Assembly (NCBI GenBank): GCA_018697195.1
Contig: CM031864.1
Coordinates: 22,635,257 to 22,699,256 of the forward strand
DNA from: Certhia americana
Lineage: Eukaryota > Chordata > Aves > Passeriformes > Certhiidae
DNA: 64,000 nt
Direction of reading: 5' to 3'
This document shows, piece by piece, positions 13,372 through 24,618 of this stretch. Position numbers and translations under genes: made by a program. Position 1 is the stretch's first letter. The number at the start of each line of letters is the position of its first letter. Below the pieces are notes generated by a model. It was not told the origin of the DNA, ran no database searches, and saw nothing but the letters and a program-made list of their open reading frames with translations.

Positions 13372-13539
13372 TTGGTTATTGTCCCATCCATATTTCATGA
13401 AGGAGTGAAGGAACAGATCTGCTGTGTTTCCTCTGCCCTGTGCACCCCTTTGTGTGGGACAAGCTTTGGAACATGTGACATTGGGAATTCTGTGTAGAAC
13501 ATCCCGTGAGACTGGCTGGATAGTGCCCCATATATGACC
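13372..13539 (-). CDS. Candidate internal exon, 56 codons, unknown protein (speculative)
   Basis: The segment is bounded by an AG acceptor at 13540-13541 and a GTAAAG donor at 13366-13371 on the minus strand. It is exactly 168 bases (56 codons), phase 0 at both ends, and open throughout in that frame. The translation contains two Cys, a Trp-Gly-Thr motif near its start and a Tyr-Gly-Trp-Asp motif near its end. It joins in phase to the candidate exon at 15398-15499. The polypyrimidine tract before the acceptor is weak. No protein family is recognised. Confidence 0.18.
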
Positions 13540-13695
13540 CTGCATAAATGCTAGTTTGTTCATGCTTCCATTTAAGTAGGATTTGTTTTTTCCATATAAA
13601 AACACTTTTTTTTTTAATTCTTGGCTTTTCTGGAATAATCAGAACAACAATACCAGACTAAGAAAATGCATTAAATGACATACTAATTGCTGGCT

Positions 13696-13720
13696 GTGAT
13701 TAATGATTAATTAGTGATTG
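13696..13720. promoter_or_regulatory. Clustered TGATTAA/TAATTA motifs (possible homeodomain sites)
   Basis: Two overlapping TGATTAAT-type motifs (13697-13711), a TTAATTAG motif and a further TGATTG lie within 25 bases. TAAT cores and TGATTAAT are established binding patterns for HOX, PBX and POU-class factors. No conservation data are available, and AT-rich DNA makes such motifs by chance. Confidence 0.2.
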
Positions 13721-15245
13721 TAAGACCACCCACACACATAGCTTCAATTGCTAGTAATTTACTTGCATGAATTCAATAGAAGCATACAAATTTCAAAATA
13801 CCTCAATCACTATTATTTTAATTGACAGGCAAATTTGTATGTTGTAACTGCTCCAAAAAACTTAACATTTCTTAAATTGATAAGAGACAAAGTAGGATCC
13901 TGTTACCTAGATTGATAAGGAACCTGAAGCCTACCCAAAAACCTTTAGTCAACACACAAAATAGCCTTCTTTGCTAGGTTTTGCTTTCAGCCTCCTGAAA
14001 GAGTTTCTCTTGTTTACTTGACTGTAGCAAAGGAGAGGATTTATTGTTTTGTTTTTAAGCATTCTTCAGATCCAATGACAGGAAGCCATTCAAGCCCTAT
14101 GTCAAAGTCTTGACCACTTGGGGAACTATAATGTGATGACTTCCAAGGGAATTAAGTCACATGGGCTTAATGGCATTTGGGGTTCTGGCTATCCCTGGTA
14201 GTAACTCAGGATTGAGCTTCTCACGCTATATTGGAGGACTTCTGCTTAATGCTCTTGCTGCTTCTCTCAAAATAGATCTGCCAGACATATTTTTCCTTCA
14301 AAATACAATTGAAAAAAATTCTTCAAATCTTCTAGGCCACATTATTAAAAATTCTTGCATATTGTCTGTTAATTCAGCTGAAAGGTGAGGGTCAATTCTT
14401 ACAAAAGAGTGTTTGCAATTACAGTATCACAACTTAACATTGACCACAAGTATTAGAACCGGGCACATGAGTGAACATAGCTTATCCTTTGATTAAACGA
14501 TCAGCATGGCTTTTGAACATAGTTTTAAAATAGCATTATCTGAAAAAAAATCAATGTTATTAATCACTTCTTACAAGACCTTTAGAGGTTCTCCCTTTTC
14601 CTGTTCATAGATCCTTAATCTTTGCATTAAATTTTTTCTCAGACAGGAAACAGTAACAATTGATTTACATGGACAAAATCAGTTTTTCTGAGTTTTCAGG
14701 CCAGCTTCCTCTGAGATCTCATTGACCTCTAAAGTTCAACTTCTCCCAAGAAAGTTTTCTTTGGGATTAATAGCCTTCAGCATCAAATCATCGAGTACCA
14801 TAGACATTAGCAGTGCTATAAGTAAAGTTTCAGCCTTTCCACATAAACTCTTATTTTCAGAGGTTTATAGTTTGGCTGCAAAAATACAATTTTATGCTGA
14901 AACTTAGTTTAAAAAGCTCAGTCTGGAAGTGATTTCAGTTTCTGAGAAATCTGCACAAGTCTGTGGTTGTTTTCAGATTCAAATTCTGACCAAGACTATG
15001 ACTTGCTATCTACATCCCATTGGTGCCTGACTTCCTAAATGTGCAGATCCACTCCTGAAAAATTAAGGAAAGGCAATCTAAAAGGGTGTTTTAAAAATGG
15101 TTATCCCATATGTTAAAGATTTTCGAATTGGATCTAGTCCCTGCTTCTCTGGAAGACAGTAATCACTTGAACACCACAGTATTTTTCAGAGGATTTTAGC
15201 CAGGCTGAGATGTGAGCCCAGCTGTTCTGCAGTGATGGAGGGCTC

Positions 15246-15956
15246 TCAAGGTTTCTCTGAGTGTCTGCATGCAGAGTAATGGAGAAGCCTGCTGGTCCTG
15301 CAGCAGCTGGAAATGCTGATGGATTGGGGGGATGAAAAACCTTGTAAGAAAGGAGGCTCAAGAAAAACTGAATCAGTGAATTTGGGGAAACTGTTACCTC
15401 CTGCTTCTTCAGGAAGCCATGGAAGTGCTCTGGTGGCTGGGGCTGAGTGCCAGGAGGGACAGGCGAGAGAGAGGAGGAGGTAGGCACCTTTCCAGAATCC
15501 TGAAACAAAACCCCCACCATAATTAGAGATGCTTAGATCAAAACCAACAGAACTCACTTGCATGCTGCTTTGCACAATGGCCTTCAGAAGGGATTTGGAG
15601 GCACCATCTGAAGGGAAGGATGACAGAGAGATGCCGTGGAGTTTCCAGTTTCCTTTGGAGGTAATTCCTGTAAAAGAATGACTTGGTCCTGAGTCACTGC
15701 TGCTGGAGAAAGGAATACAAACACAACACACCATGCAAATGTGTTCAAGGCCACAAGCTGCAAATGTAACTGTTTCAAAGCAAAATCTTCTCATCTGAGA
15801 TGGTGACCTAGTGCAATACACTGCTTCCTGTGACTGCTCATTCTTTCCACAACTGAAATTTGAACAAGCCAGAGACAATATTCTGCCCCCAACTTCCCCC
15901 AAACTGGTCACCAAAACTAAAAATGTCCCATCAGTCTTTCCACATAAGTACAGCAC
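15246..15956 (-). CDS. Longest open frame in window (236 codons), unknown
   Basis: This minus-strand frame runs 236 codons from an ATG to a stop, longer than expected for a random frame at this base composition (by my estimate, about 0.01-0.04 such frames in 64 kb). It is Ser- and Cys-rich in the first half and Ser/Pro/Leu-rich in the second. A second minus-strand frame of 128 codons overlaps at 15134-15520. Splice-like sites inside suggest a two-exon reading (15558-15667 and 15398-15499) in place of one continuous frame. I recognise no domain. It might be a real exon cluster, a decayed gene or an unusual chance frame. Confidence 0.15.
   Translation of the reverse strand: MLYLCGKTDGTFLVLVTSLGEVGGRILSLACSNFSCGKNEQSQEAVYCTRSPSQMRRFCFETVTFAACGLEHICMVCCVCIPFSSSSDSGPSHSFTGITSKGNWKLHGISLSSFPSDGASKSLLKAIVQSSMQVSSVGFDLSISNYGGGFVSGFWKGAYLLLSLACPSWHSAPATRALPWLPEEAGGNSFPKFTDSVFLEPPFLQGFSSPQSISISSCCRTSRLLHYSACRHSEKP
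15398..15499 (-). CDS. Candidate internal exon, 34 codons, Pro/Ser-rich (speculative)
   Basis: The acceptor is a clear T-rich tract ending in CAG at 15500-15502. The donor is GAG|GTAACA at 15392-15397. The length is 102 bases, phase 0 to phase 0, open throughout. The translation is Pro- and Ser-rich in the first two thirds and ends in a Lys-Lys-Gln-Glu segment. It joins in phase with the candidate exons at 15558-15667 and 13372-13539, giving about 126 codons in a chain. No family is recognised. Confidence 0.2.
15558..15667 (-). CDS. Candidate internal exon, 36 codons plus 2 bases (speculative)
   Basis: The segment is bounded on the minus strand by an acceptor with a T-rich tract (ending at 15668) and a near-consensus donor, CAA|GTGAGT. 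It is 110 bases long. In the frame of the 236-codon ORF it begins with two bases of a split codon and ends in phase 0, which matches the next candidate exon at 15398-15499. The intervening 58 bases have GT...AG ends and a T-rich 3' end but would be a very short intron for a vertebrate. The predicted peptide is Ser-rich with no recognised domain. Confidence 0.2.
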
Positions 15957-16290
15957 AATTTCCTACGCCTGTGTCCAGTAGCAGGAAGACTATTTAATTT
16001 AATCAATATAAATAGTATTTTAAACGCTTGCCATGTGAAGGAAAAGGCCAAGGTACCCTCTAGATTATCCCCTCATTTCAGATGTGTCACTCCTACAATC
16101 CAGACAGATCACCTTTATATTCATCCTATGTTTTCAAATGGAAATATATTTCTGCCCAACAACAGAAAGGTAATATCCTCTGAAAAATGAGGCACCTGTA
16201 ACCATGCAGAATTGACAGTGCAGCATCTGAGTAGGAAACACCAACCTTCAGATCTTTGGGAGTGATGCATTTGAAGCTGACCCAGAAATC

Positions 16291-16308
16291 TTTTTTTTTT
16301 TTTTTTTT
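16291..16308. repeat. Poly(T) tract, 18 bases
   Basis: A pure run of 18 T. A second run of 15 T lies at 17743-17757. Both are simple repeats, and no attached retroposon was recognised. Confidence 0.85.
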
Positions 16309-18017
16309 GGCAACTGCTCGTTATAACTAGGCAAATTCAGTCCAAACTCTGAAACTTCTTTTGAAGGTATAATGGCAGGGGAACCTCACAGACAGGATTA
16401 GAAGGAAGATAAGGAGGTAGCTTTACATATGTCTGAAGGAGCACTTTCGAAATGGAAGGAATGGCTTGGGATAAAGCTTCAAACTGTGTGACTGAAAATC
16501 TAAGAAGTCAATGAAGGAGGCTGGCATCATGGGCTAATCAGTGAAAGAAGTGATTTCTTGATCACTGCATGAGAGATGATAGGTAGGTTGAGGTGCAGGC
16601 TTTGAAGGTGAAGACAAGCTGCTTATATCTGATAGAAAAAGAGTGTTACCTTTAACAGCCAGAGTGATGGGCTAGGCAAATGATCTCTGCAGTGCTATGA
16701 TGTATAGAAGCGTGCTGCAAAATTTCATTTTCAAAAGCAGGCTATTGAAATCATCAAGAAAGCTTGGTGATTATGTACATATATAATAATTCCTGCATAG
16801 GAATAATCACTATGTTCTATGACTTACTTCCATAAGACAATAATTTTTAATGATTTTTTCTTAAACTTACACAGCTTGTTGCATGGGAAGGTGGGGATTT
16901 TGCTGAATAATTGCAATAACATTGTTTTGTGCCAGCATTTTTATTGTAGCATTCCTTTAAAATTTCTGTTTCATGAGAGAAAAAATTACATACTAACAAA
17001 ATCCTTTTTACATGCAACTCAATTTGGTTTTGACTAAATCTCTTCACTTAAACACAGCACCTGAGGTCATTCAGTGCTCATATCCATGGCAATTACATAA
17101 AGTCTTAGCTGGTGGTCTCACTTTATTCCTCTCTGCGCTCTGGTAGCTGAGGAGAGGTTGTCCATTACAACTTGGAGATGACTCTGGAAACTTAGTCTGC
17201 TGGATAACACAGACATCAAGTTGCTAAATGCACCACACCTCTGAGACATAAAGATTTAACAGCACTTCTCCACTTTGTTCGGCAGTATTACATTAGAGTG
17301 GTTCTTTCTGTAATACATATTAAATTAATTTTATTCCCTGTTGTATCATATCCTTCATTTCCCCGATGCAGAGACTGATGCATACACATTTTTCCAGGGC
17401 AAGGCTTTTCCTATTAATAGACAACTTGGCTCCACACACTGAGATGAACGAACAAGGCTTGGAGTGCCTAATTTAAGGGACCATATGTCATAAGTGATAG
17501 TATCCTGTTAGATGAGAATAAAATAAAGAAAGAGTGAGAGGAAAAATAGCTTCCTGCCATTAGCTGACCTCAGACTGAAATTTTCAAAGATGTTTATTTA
17601 AGTGGGCTCAGAACTATTTACTTATTCTGTGCATTATGTGAAGTTATGCATATTTCTAATGTATTCTTGATGGGGGTGCTGCCTCAGAAAATGAACTTCT
17701 GAGCATTGCCACAAGACAAAAATAACACAGTGATCCTGATTCTTTTTTTTTTTTTTTCCCTGGAACTGCCTTCAAAGTGTGGCCAGCTTCACATTTTTTT
17801 GCTTTGACTTTCCAGCTTGTAAAAAGTGGAATCAGTTGTTTACTGTTTATTTAGTGTCCTGTGATTGTAGGATATTGAAAACTTTCCTTTGCTAACAAAA
17901 AATACACTGGTGAATGAAGGTCCTGTTTTTTAGCAAATTATATTAATTACTATTATTGTTTAACCAGCCCATCTCAGCTGCACAGTTCAAAGAAATGTGC
18001 TCTTTCAGACTCTTAGT

Positions 18018-18041
18018 CTGATTATATGGTTATATAATCAG
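18018..18041. repeat. Perfect hairpin, 10-bp arms
   Basis: The arms at 18018-18027 and 18032-18041 are exact reverse complements around a 4-base loop. The stem is AT-rich. Confidence 0.8.
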
Positions 18042-18193
18042 CATTCCTCACAAATATTTGAATGATTAGAGCTAGCAATCATATTTTCCTGGCAAGTTGT
18101 CTAATTCTGGGTGCAAACAGAGTCAGAACTAGAAAACATAAAAATCAGCATTTCCATTTAGGTCCTTTTGCTCATTCCATATATTTCTACTGG

Positions 18194-18259
18194 GTTTTTT
18201 TTGTTTTCTTTTTTCTTTTTTTAGTTTTTTGTTTGGTTTTTTTTTTGTTTGTTTGTTTT

Positions 18260-18290
<31 letters not shown>

Positions 18291-18295
18291 TTCCT
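18194..18295. repeat. T/G simple repeat (TTTTG-type)
   Basis: About 100 bases are made of T-runs interrupted by single G or GG, including a regular TTTTG stretch near 18255-18285. It yields spurious Phe/Val/Leu or Lys/Asn/Gln-rich open frames on the two strands, which are not genes. Confidence 0.85.
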
Positions 18296-18393
18296 GCCTT
18301 GTTTTCTCTAAATATCTCTTGAAAATTAACATTGCCAGATCATATCATTCAGGTAAGGGAATGGTTAAGACCATGACCAGCTGACAGGCATAC

Positions 18394-18472
18394 CTGTTGC
18401 TCTTCTATTTTTAGGATATGCCATTCCATACTTCCAGTAGAGTTCCAGCTTCCATTTCCCTTATGATCCAGA
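18394..18472 (-). CDS. Candidate exon, 26 codons, with two N-glycosylation sequons (speculative)
   Basis: On the minus strand a good donor (CAG|GTATGC) follows a 79-base segment open in one frame, preceded by an AG with only a weak pyrimidine tract. The short peptide has two Asn-X-Ser/Thr sequons and two Trp. The Gly-X-Trp-X-Ser-X-Gly spacing loosely recalls the GPS region of adhesion GPCRs, but the defining Cys residues are absent, so I do not assign that family. It ends in phase 0, which does not fit the split-codon start of the exon at 15558-15667. Confidence 0.1.
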
Positions 18473-19317
18473 CTGGCAGTTGCAGGTTTGTGTTGGTATG
18501 AAAAACAGAAAAGGAAGACATTTCTTAGCTAACATAACTCACAATTTAATTGTTTTCTTTTTACACTCCTTGTGACCAAAAGCAGCAGAATAGAAGATTT
18601 ACTGTATCCAATGAAAGGGAAAAATGTTTGGAGAGAAAAAAATATTTGGACAGAGGGGGAATTTTCTGCACATATTTTAACCAGTGATTATTTGGCTGCC
18701 TTCTGAATCTGTAATATTGAATATTGCCTGCATTCAGATACTCAAAAAGCAGAAATTAATAAAATGCAACAAATAAATGCCACGCACAGGAGAAAAATAA
18801 CATTATATTAACTTATTCACATTTTCAAATACTACCGACACACCTCACCTTTCTTTTTGACTTATTTAGCTGGCAACACAGAATCAAAGGTGATGTCTAG
18901 AGTCAAGAGCCCAACAGCTCTGGGAATAGGGAATAAGGCTGATTTTAATAAACAGCAAAAGTTGTGCAATACGGAGGGCTGTGATATAGTACACTGCCCT
19001 AAACAAAACATTCCACTGCCCCAGTCCTAAAAGTCCTTCAGCGCTTTGTGCCTGTGGGAGGTGTCCATGAGGACCAAACCCATGTCCGTGGGAATCCATC
19101 TCTGAGGGGAAGAAAAAAATTTGAAACATGACCTTTGATTGCAATTTAGACATCTCAGTCCTGCTATATTTCAGTGGAATACATCACCCTATTATCTGGG
19201 AATTTCTGGTCATTTGGCTGTTTGGCAGCCCACCAAAAGGTAGATCCACTCTGTATTCCAAAGCAGAGCTCAGGGCCAGAAGTCTGACACTTCCCAGGCA
19301 TATATGAGTAAATTCAC

Positions 19318-19536
19318 CTGCATCTATGTTGTGGTTCCTGTACATTTGGGCCATGCTGTCCTTGGGTTTTGCAAAAGGGAAGGTAAATATTTTGGTATTT
19401 GTGTTTTAAAATTTCAGGAAAAAGACTTTTTTGTTTGACGTTTTCTCTTTTACTTAGACTAGTGGAGATGTAATTTAAGGAACCATATTGGCATGTGTCA
19501 TTGGAGTCTGGCAAACAAGGCTCCAGAGTTGCACTG
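19318..19536 (-). CDS. Candidate exon, 72 codons, unknown (speculative)
   Basis: On the minus strand the segment has an AG acceptor at 19537-19538 and a good donor (CAG|GTGAAT) at 19312-19317. One frame is open across all 219 bases. The translation has four Cys, one Asn-X-Thr sequon and a Lys-rich middle. It lies upstream of the other minus-strand candidates in transcription order. The acceptor tract is only moderately pyrimidine-rich. No family is recognised, and chance is plausible. Confidence 0.12.
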
Positions 19537-22288
19537 CTGAATATGCTCAATGCAAAAGAAAAACTGAAAAGTCAGACTTTGGCTAACTGTGTTTTCCCTT
19601 TGAAGAAAGAATTGTGATTGTTGGCAGAGGAAGTAAGAAACTAGGACAAAACAGGGAAGGGAAGAAGTTGTTTTTTGCTTTCCATCAGTCAGCTCCTTAA
19701 TTTTTGCTGCCAATATTATAAGTTTAATTTACAAGTTAAACCTAAATCTATTTTTATATTATTTCAAATTAAATTACAGAAAATTACATTGCTTGTGTGT
19801 TGAAATCTTTGAGTATTGAGAGAAGGGAAAATGAGGCAAATAAACATAGGAAGCAAAGGTCATTTTGCTGTCAACAGAAAACAGCCCCAGTCAGAAAGAA
19901 AAAGTTTCCATTCATATTTTATATATTTTTAACCCAGAACATATTTCATTCCTTTGTAATGACATTTCTTATTAGAGAGATATAGGGAGAGATCTTAAAT
20001 ACCTAGGTCTACAACTTAGGTGTTTCAATCTCTAAATAAACATACCAAAAAACATACCCTTGAAAATGAAGAGTGAAGGAGACATCCCTGTAGTCCTTCA
20101 TCAAAACCAGATTTTGGATATAACTTGGACCATAAGATGTAAAGATAAAAGTATTACCCTGAGAAATGTGTTAATTGCCCCAATTATTTAATATAATGTC
20201 TCTTAAGACTCTTCATGATAGTAGAAGGACTGATGTTATGAGCCAAATTTTTTAGGATCTTTTCTGCAGCAACTCTTATTGTCCCAATAACTATGAGCAA
20301 ATTTTGAATATATCAAAATAATTTTCTAATGTCCAACTGAAAGATATGCATACATTTTAATAATAAAAGAGAAATTGCACAGGAATACCCCATTACAAAA
20401 TGTAACCAACAAATTATAACTTGTTTCAAAAATTACTTAGGCAAGTTTCTTACAGGATGTAAGTTTCTTACAGGAAAAAAATGTTAGCAAACATTAAAAA
20501 ATCGTATTACTTTTATGTTGTCATATTATAGGTACAGTTCTCACCTCAAAGAAAAGCAAGAATTCAGACTTTTGTATAAACAGTCTTTAAAGCAATGGAG
20601 GCCTCTAGGAGATTTCCAAGAATCACTTTAAATTGAGTATGGAAAGAATCCACTTCTGCAAAATCTGTCCTCCCTGCAGTAAAACTGCTAAAACAGAAGT
20701 TTTGCAAAAGGGACACAGTGCATGAACACAGCTAAGAAACCTGTAGCAAATTTAGGTAGAGGTTGAAGATAACAGTAAGGATTCTATTTGACCCCATTTT
20801 CACTGATGCAATGTCTTTCATTTATTGGAAGAATACTACCTTCTATGCATTATGTAAAAACCAACCTTCCTTCGTTTTACTACATACTTATGGTACTGAT
20901 TCTAAAACAAACTTTTTCTCTGCCACTAAGGAACACAGGTGGAATAGTGGGCCCATGCCTAGAAATACTATATGAAAAATCTGTGAAAATAAAGAGCGTG
21001 AACCTCAGAAAATTAAGTAACATTTCAAAGAAAATAAAAATTAGGCAGCCAGACTTTGTGTTTAAAATTTTGGAGTTTTGTTAGATTATATCCCAAGAAA
21101 ATCATGTGATCAACCAGATTTTGGAGCAATATTAAGCAATATTGATGTAATATTTAGGCTAAAAAATATGTGTGACTATAAATGTAGTTCAAAACCTCAC
21201 TTAAAATAGTATCACCATAAACATTAAGGTGGCCCATTGCCATAACCAAAATGCAAGTAGGGAAGAAATCATATCAGTTACTGGAATCTTCATTTCAGTT
21301 GCAAAATACCCTCAGCTACAACTTCTTTGAAGGGGCACTGAAGGTACTGAGCCCCACACAGAAATTAGTCATTAACCAGGAGTAAAAAAAAACAAACAGT
21401 GCTGCAAACATCCAAACAGGCTTTTCTGCAGTTTGTTCCAATTTTCTAATGATAGTCAGCTTTATTCTAAAACTCTGGTAATTAATGTGATCATCAACAA
21501 ATGCGACACTGGGATTTTACTTGGTGTGAGTTTCTGCAGAGTAAAAAGTCTTGCAGGAACTTTCAATGGAAGATTAAAGTCAGTGGACATTTATTGCAAT
21601 ATTTTTCCTCAATATGCATTTACTTGGAACAGCTGTGATGCTGCTTTGGTAAGTGGTGCTAAGCACGATCCTGAAGCAAGACCAAGCATTTATACTTCCA
21701 TGCTGTTTCTGTCTTGATCCAAACAGGAGAGTAATCTCACAAAGCAGAAAGGAAGTAGGTCAGTATCTGATTTATGGTCTCTCTGGAAAAAGGTCATCTT
21801 ACTGTGGGATCTGAGATTGAACCACGGAGAATTTAATTTTTGTTGGGAAAGAAACAGCCTTCCACTTCCCCAATACATAAAGAACCTAGCTGAACAGTAC
21901 AGTTCCTTGAAATATTCAAGGGTGTCAAATCTGTAATGAAAATATTATATGTTTTCTCTGATCCTTCTTGGGTAAGTATCCCCTGTGAAGACAATGTCTG
22001 GCATACCTTAAAAATTGTACAGCTCAAGAGCCAAAGAAAATAGGAAAGGTAGCAATATCCAAGAAACTTCCTACTCTTTTTCACATGGTGGGACATAAAA
22101 TCCCACAGGATCGATCAGGTAGTCTTGAGGAAAGCACAGTGTAGTGGAGAAAACAGGTTTATGTTTTTACATTTTCTTAAAAAAAAAAGTTACAATTTTT
22201 ATTTTTACTTGGGCCCATTAAATTTGAAATAATTAAGTTTTAGACAGTGTTTCCCAGCTGATGTGTATCCATCAGGAAAATGTCCTAC

Positions 22289-22449
22289 CTCTGTATGTTT
22301 TCCTTGATTTCCACTGTCAAATGGAAAACTTTTGCCCCAGTGCAGTCTGAGGACTGAGTATCTGATAGTGAAAGATTTTGGAACCAACATCCAAGTCTTA
22401 ATGGCTCTATCAGAGTTGATATTTGAATAAATACGTAAAACATAGGTCC
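22289..22449 (-). CDS. Candidate exon, 161 bases, open in two frames (speculative)
   Basis: This segment has the best-looking splice borders in the region: a long T/C-rich acceptor ending in CAG (22450-22452) and a GAG|GTAGGA donor (22283-22288). Two of the three minus-strand frames are open across it. One gives a Trp- and Arg-containing peptide, the other a hydrophobic, Cys-containing one, and neither matches a family I know. It could be the first recognisable exon of the minus-strand candidate gene, or a chance arrangement. Confidence 0.13.
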
Positions 22450-22674
22450 CTGCTTGGAAGAAAAAGCCTTTATCAGTGTTGGGAAGATGAAAAAGGAAAG
22501 CCTTATAAATATGATTGCCTGGCAAAAGATTTTGAGAATATGGAAACTACAAACAAGATTGAAATGAAAGCAAGCTTTGACATACCAAGCCTTAGTTACT
22601 GAACAACAGGAAAGCAATGGTATGGCCAGCTAAAGGTAATTCCCTTTTGATTAGACAATACCCTCTGCTTGCAG

Positions 22675-23100
22675 ACAGGTCCAAGGGTCAGAGCAGACCC
22701 TACTAGCTTGGCAGAATGGGTCCAAAGAGTAGTTTTAGGGTTTAAAATGTAACACAGTATGGTAATGTAAGGATTCTTACAGGCTGTATGTAAATGATAT
22801 AGGATTTGTATCTTGATTGGTTACTGAGAATTAGAATATTCAGCACAGAAGAAGATTCATTGTATTGTAACAGGAATTTCACTCTCTTACTCTTGCTCTT
22901 ACTCTCACACTTACTCTTTCTCTCACTCCCTCTCTTAGGAACTTGGCTCTTGTTGGGGCCTGCTCTGAGCTGTAGCTGGCAGCTCCAAGCAGGGCCCCTG
23001 CACCCACAGCCTTTGCAATAAACCCCAAGTTCCAAGACCTGACTTCAGAAATCTCTCATCTCCATCCATCCTGACCATCCTACCCCCCGTCACTCCTACA
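22675..23100 (+). mobile_element. Endogenous-retrovirus LTR remnant (plus orientation)
   Basis: The 3' half has the layout of an LTR: a polyadenylation signal AATAAA at 23017-23022, then about 75 bases ending in CA at 23100, with a pyrimidine-rich tract (CTCTTACT-type repeats, about 22880-22940) before a Cys/Leu-codon-like GC-rich stretch. Upstream there is an inverted CCAAT box (ATTGG) near 22815. The overall sequence resembles an LTR type I recall as common in songbird genomes. The 5' edge is uncertain and no target-site duplication was found. No internal retroviral genes flank it, so it is a solo or truncated LTR. Confidence 0.7.
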
Positions 23101-23221
23101 TATCAGGAATCAGAATTTGTAATACTTGTTGTATGTCTTTTTCTTTCCATCCCAAACTCAGATTTGCATTTTACCCTAAATCTTACCAGTGTCTGGAAGT
23201 GTCTGGATGCTCTTCTCTCTT

Positions 23222-23251
23222 TTTCCTGAAAACATATTTGTTTTCAGGAAA
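23222..23251. repeat. Perfect hairpin, 13-bp arms
   Basis: The arms at 23222-23234 and 23239-23251 are exact reverse complements around a 4-base loop. It lies about 120 bases after the LTR remnant but shows no clear link to it. Confidence 0.85.
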
Positions 23252-24618
23252 CATATTAAACCTTTCCTTTCCTTTTTAGTTACATGAAGTTTCTTGAGAA
23301 ACCTTCTGCTGCTATACACAGACCTATTAGGGGCAGTGAAAATAGGGCAAATGCTCATGATATGTAAGTCATTGACAGCACATTTCTTTTTTTAACCTTT
23401 TAATAGGAGGAAAACCTAAGACATGAGTCACAGGACATTACATTTGAGTTTTTGAAAGTATTTGTCATTTAATGAGTATGTATTTAGGTCCAGTCAAGGA
23501 CAGAGTCCTGGAGAAATTTCAGAGGAGCTCTCTTGATAGCTGCTGAGAACAAAGCCATGGGTGGGCTGGTAAATCCCTGTCTGGGGCACTGACTGTGACC
23601 AATAAAAAGGGAATTACAAGGAGCATATGGAATCACAGTAGTGTATCTAGCAGGGCCTGTGCTCTCATACGCTGTTCTTACTCTTACAGTAGCAGCGTAT
23701 TAGGGACACTTCCTGAAATGAGTATCCGCACCCCCATCAATTGGGTTGAAACACTTTGAAAAATAACTATTAGTCTGCCATTGCTTTATTTCTGTAAGCT
23801 ATGGACAAGCTCACTGTTGTGATGCTGCCTCTGGATTCTCTCACTGCTGAAAATAATCGAGGCATTAAACCCCTCTGCTGTGTGTTCTGCAGGGGGCAGT
23901 CTGAGCAAAGCTTTTATTTTGTTTTCTAGTACGAAAAGCTGGGAAAAACTGTTTTGCCAAACCAACATGTAGAACACTAATGATCAATGTCCAAAATGTT
24001 TTCAGTGCTGGTTAGCTAGAATTATTTTAAAATTTCTCTAGCAGAGTATTCAGAATGAGTCATGTAGAAATGAGTATTTATGTTCCCTCTGACCTCAAAC
24101 ATTTGTGGCCTTGTACAAGGTCACATAAGGAGACTGTGGAAAGCTTCCACATAACTTACTAACTTACTTCTGGATAATTTCTCTCCTTAGTTCAGCAAGC
24201 TGTGTATGTGATATACAACACATGGGTTTTGGTGCATTCAGAAGCACTTTAAGTTCTCATAAAATTCAGTTTATAGCTATTTAGTTGTGAATGATGATAA
24301 CTGAAAATATAGAAGGAATGTTTGTGCAGGGAGACAAATTGCAAGGGACAGCATTTTGCTGTTGCTGCTGGGGTTATTTTTAAATCTGGCAACGATTCTG
24401 TCACCATTACACACACTGTTTTACCCAAAAAGATATTCTGAAAACAGCATAATATTCCCAATCCAAAGACTAAGAATTTCAGAAAAAAAAAAAATAAAAT
24501 TGAAAAGGCAGCTGTCTAGGTTCTTGAAAATTTTCTTGGATCTCCTAAAATTATTTTTTCAGAGCTACTGTCTTCTGTGTTTTCCAGACATATTTAGAGT
24601 TGTAAAAATATTTCTGAG
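23252..24618. other. Non-coding interval between two LTR remnants
   Basis: No gene is recognised. The stretch at about 23490-23740 is less AT-rich and might be an old LTR or unique sequence. I could not place it in a family. Confidence 0.4.

Noticed and set aside
14272..14384. Plus-strand segment with an acceptor-like AG and a GTGAGG donor
   Set aside because: It lies on the opposite strand within the minus-strand candidate gene and has no compatible neighbours. It shows how easily such borders arise by chance.
18062..18332. Phe/Val-rich and Lys/Asn-rich open frames on opposite strands
   Set aside because: Both are products of the T/G simple repeat at 18194-18295.
24061..24130. Short resemblance to the MIR AAGGTCACA block
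   Set aside because: Only one short block matches and the neighbouring core blocks are absent.
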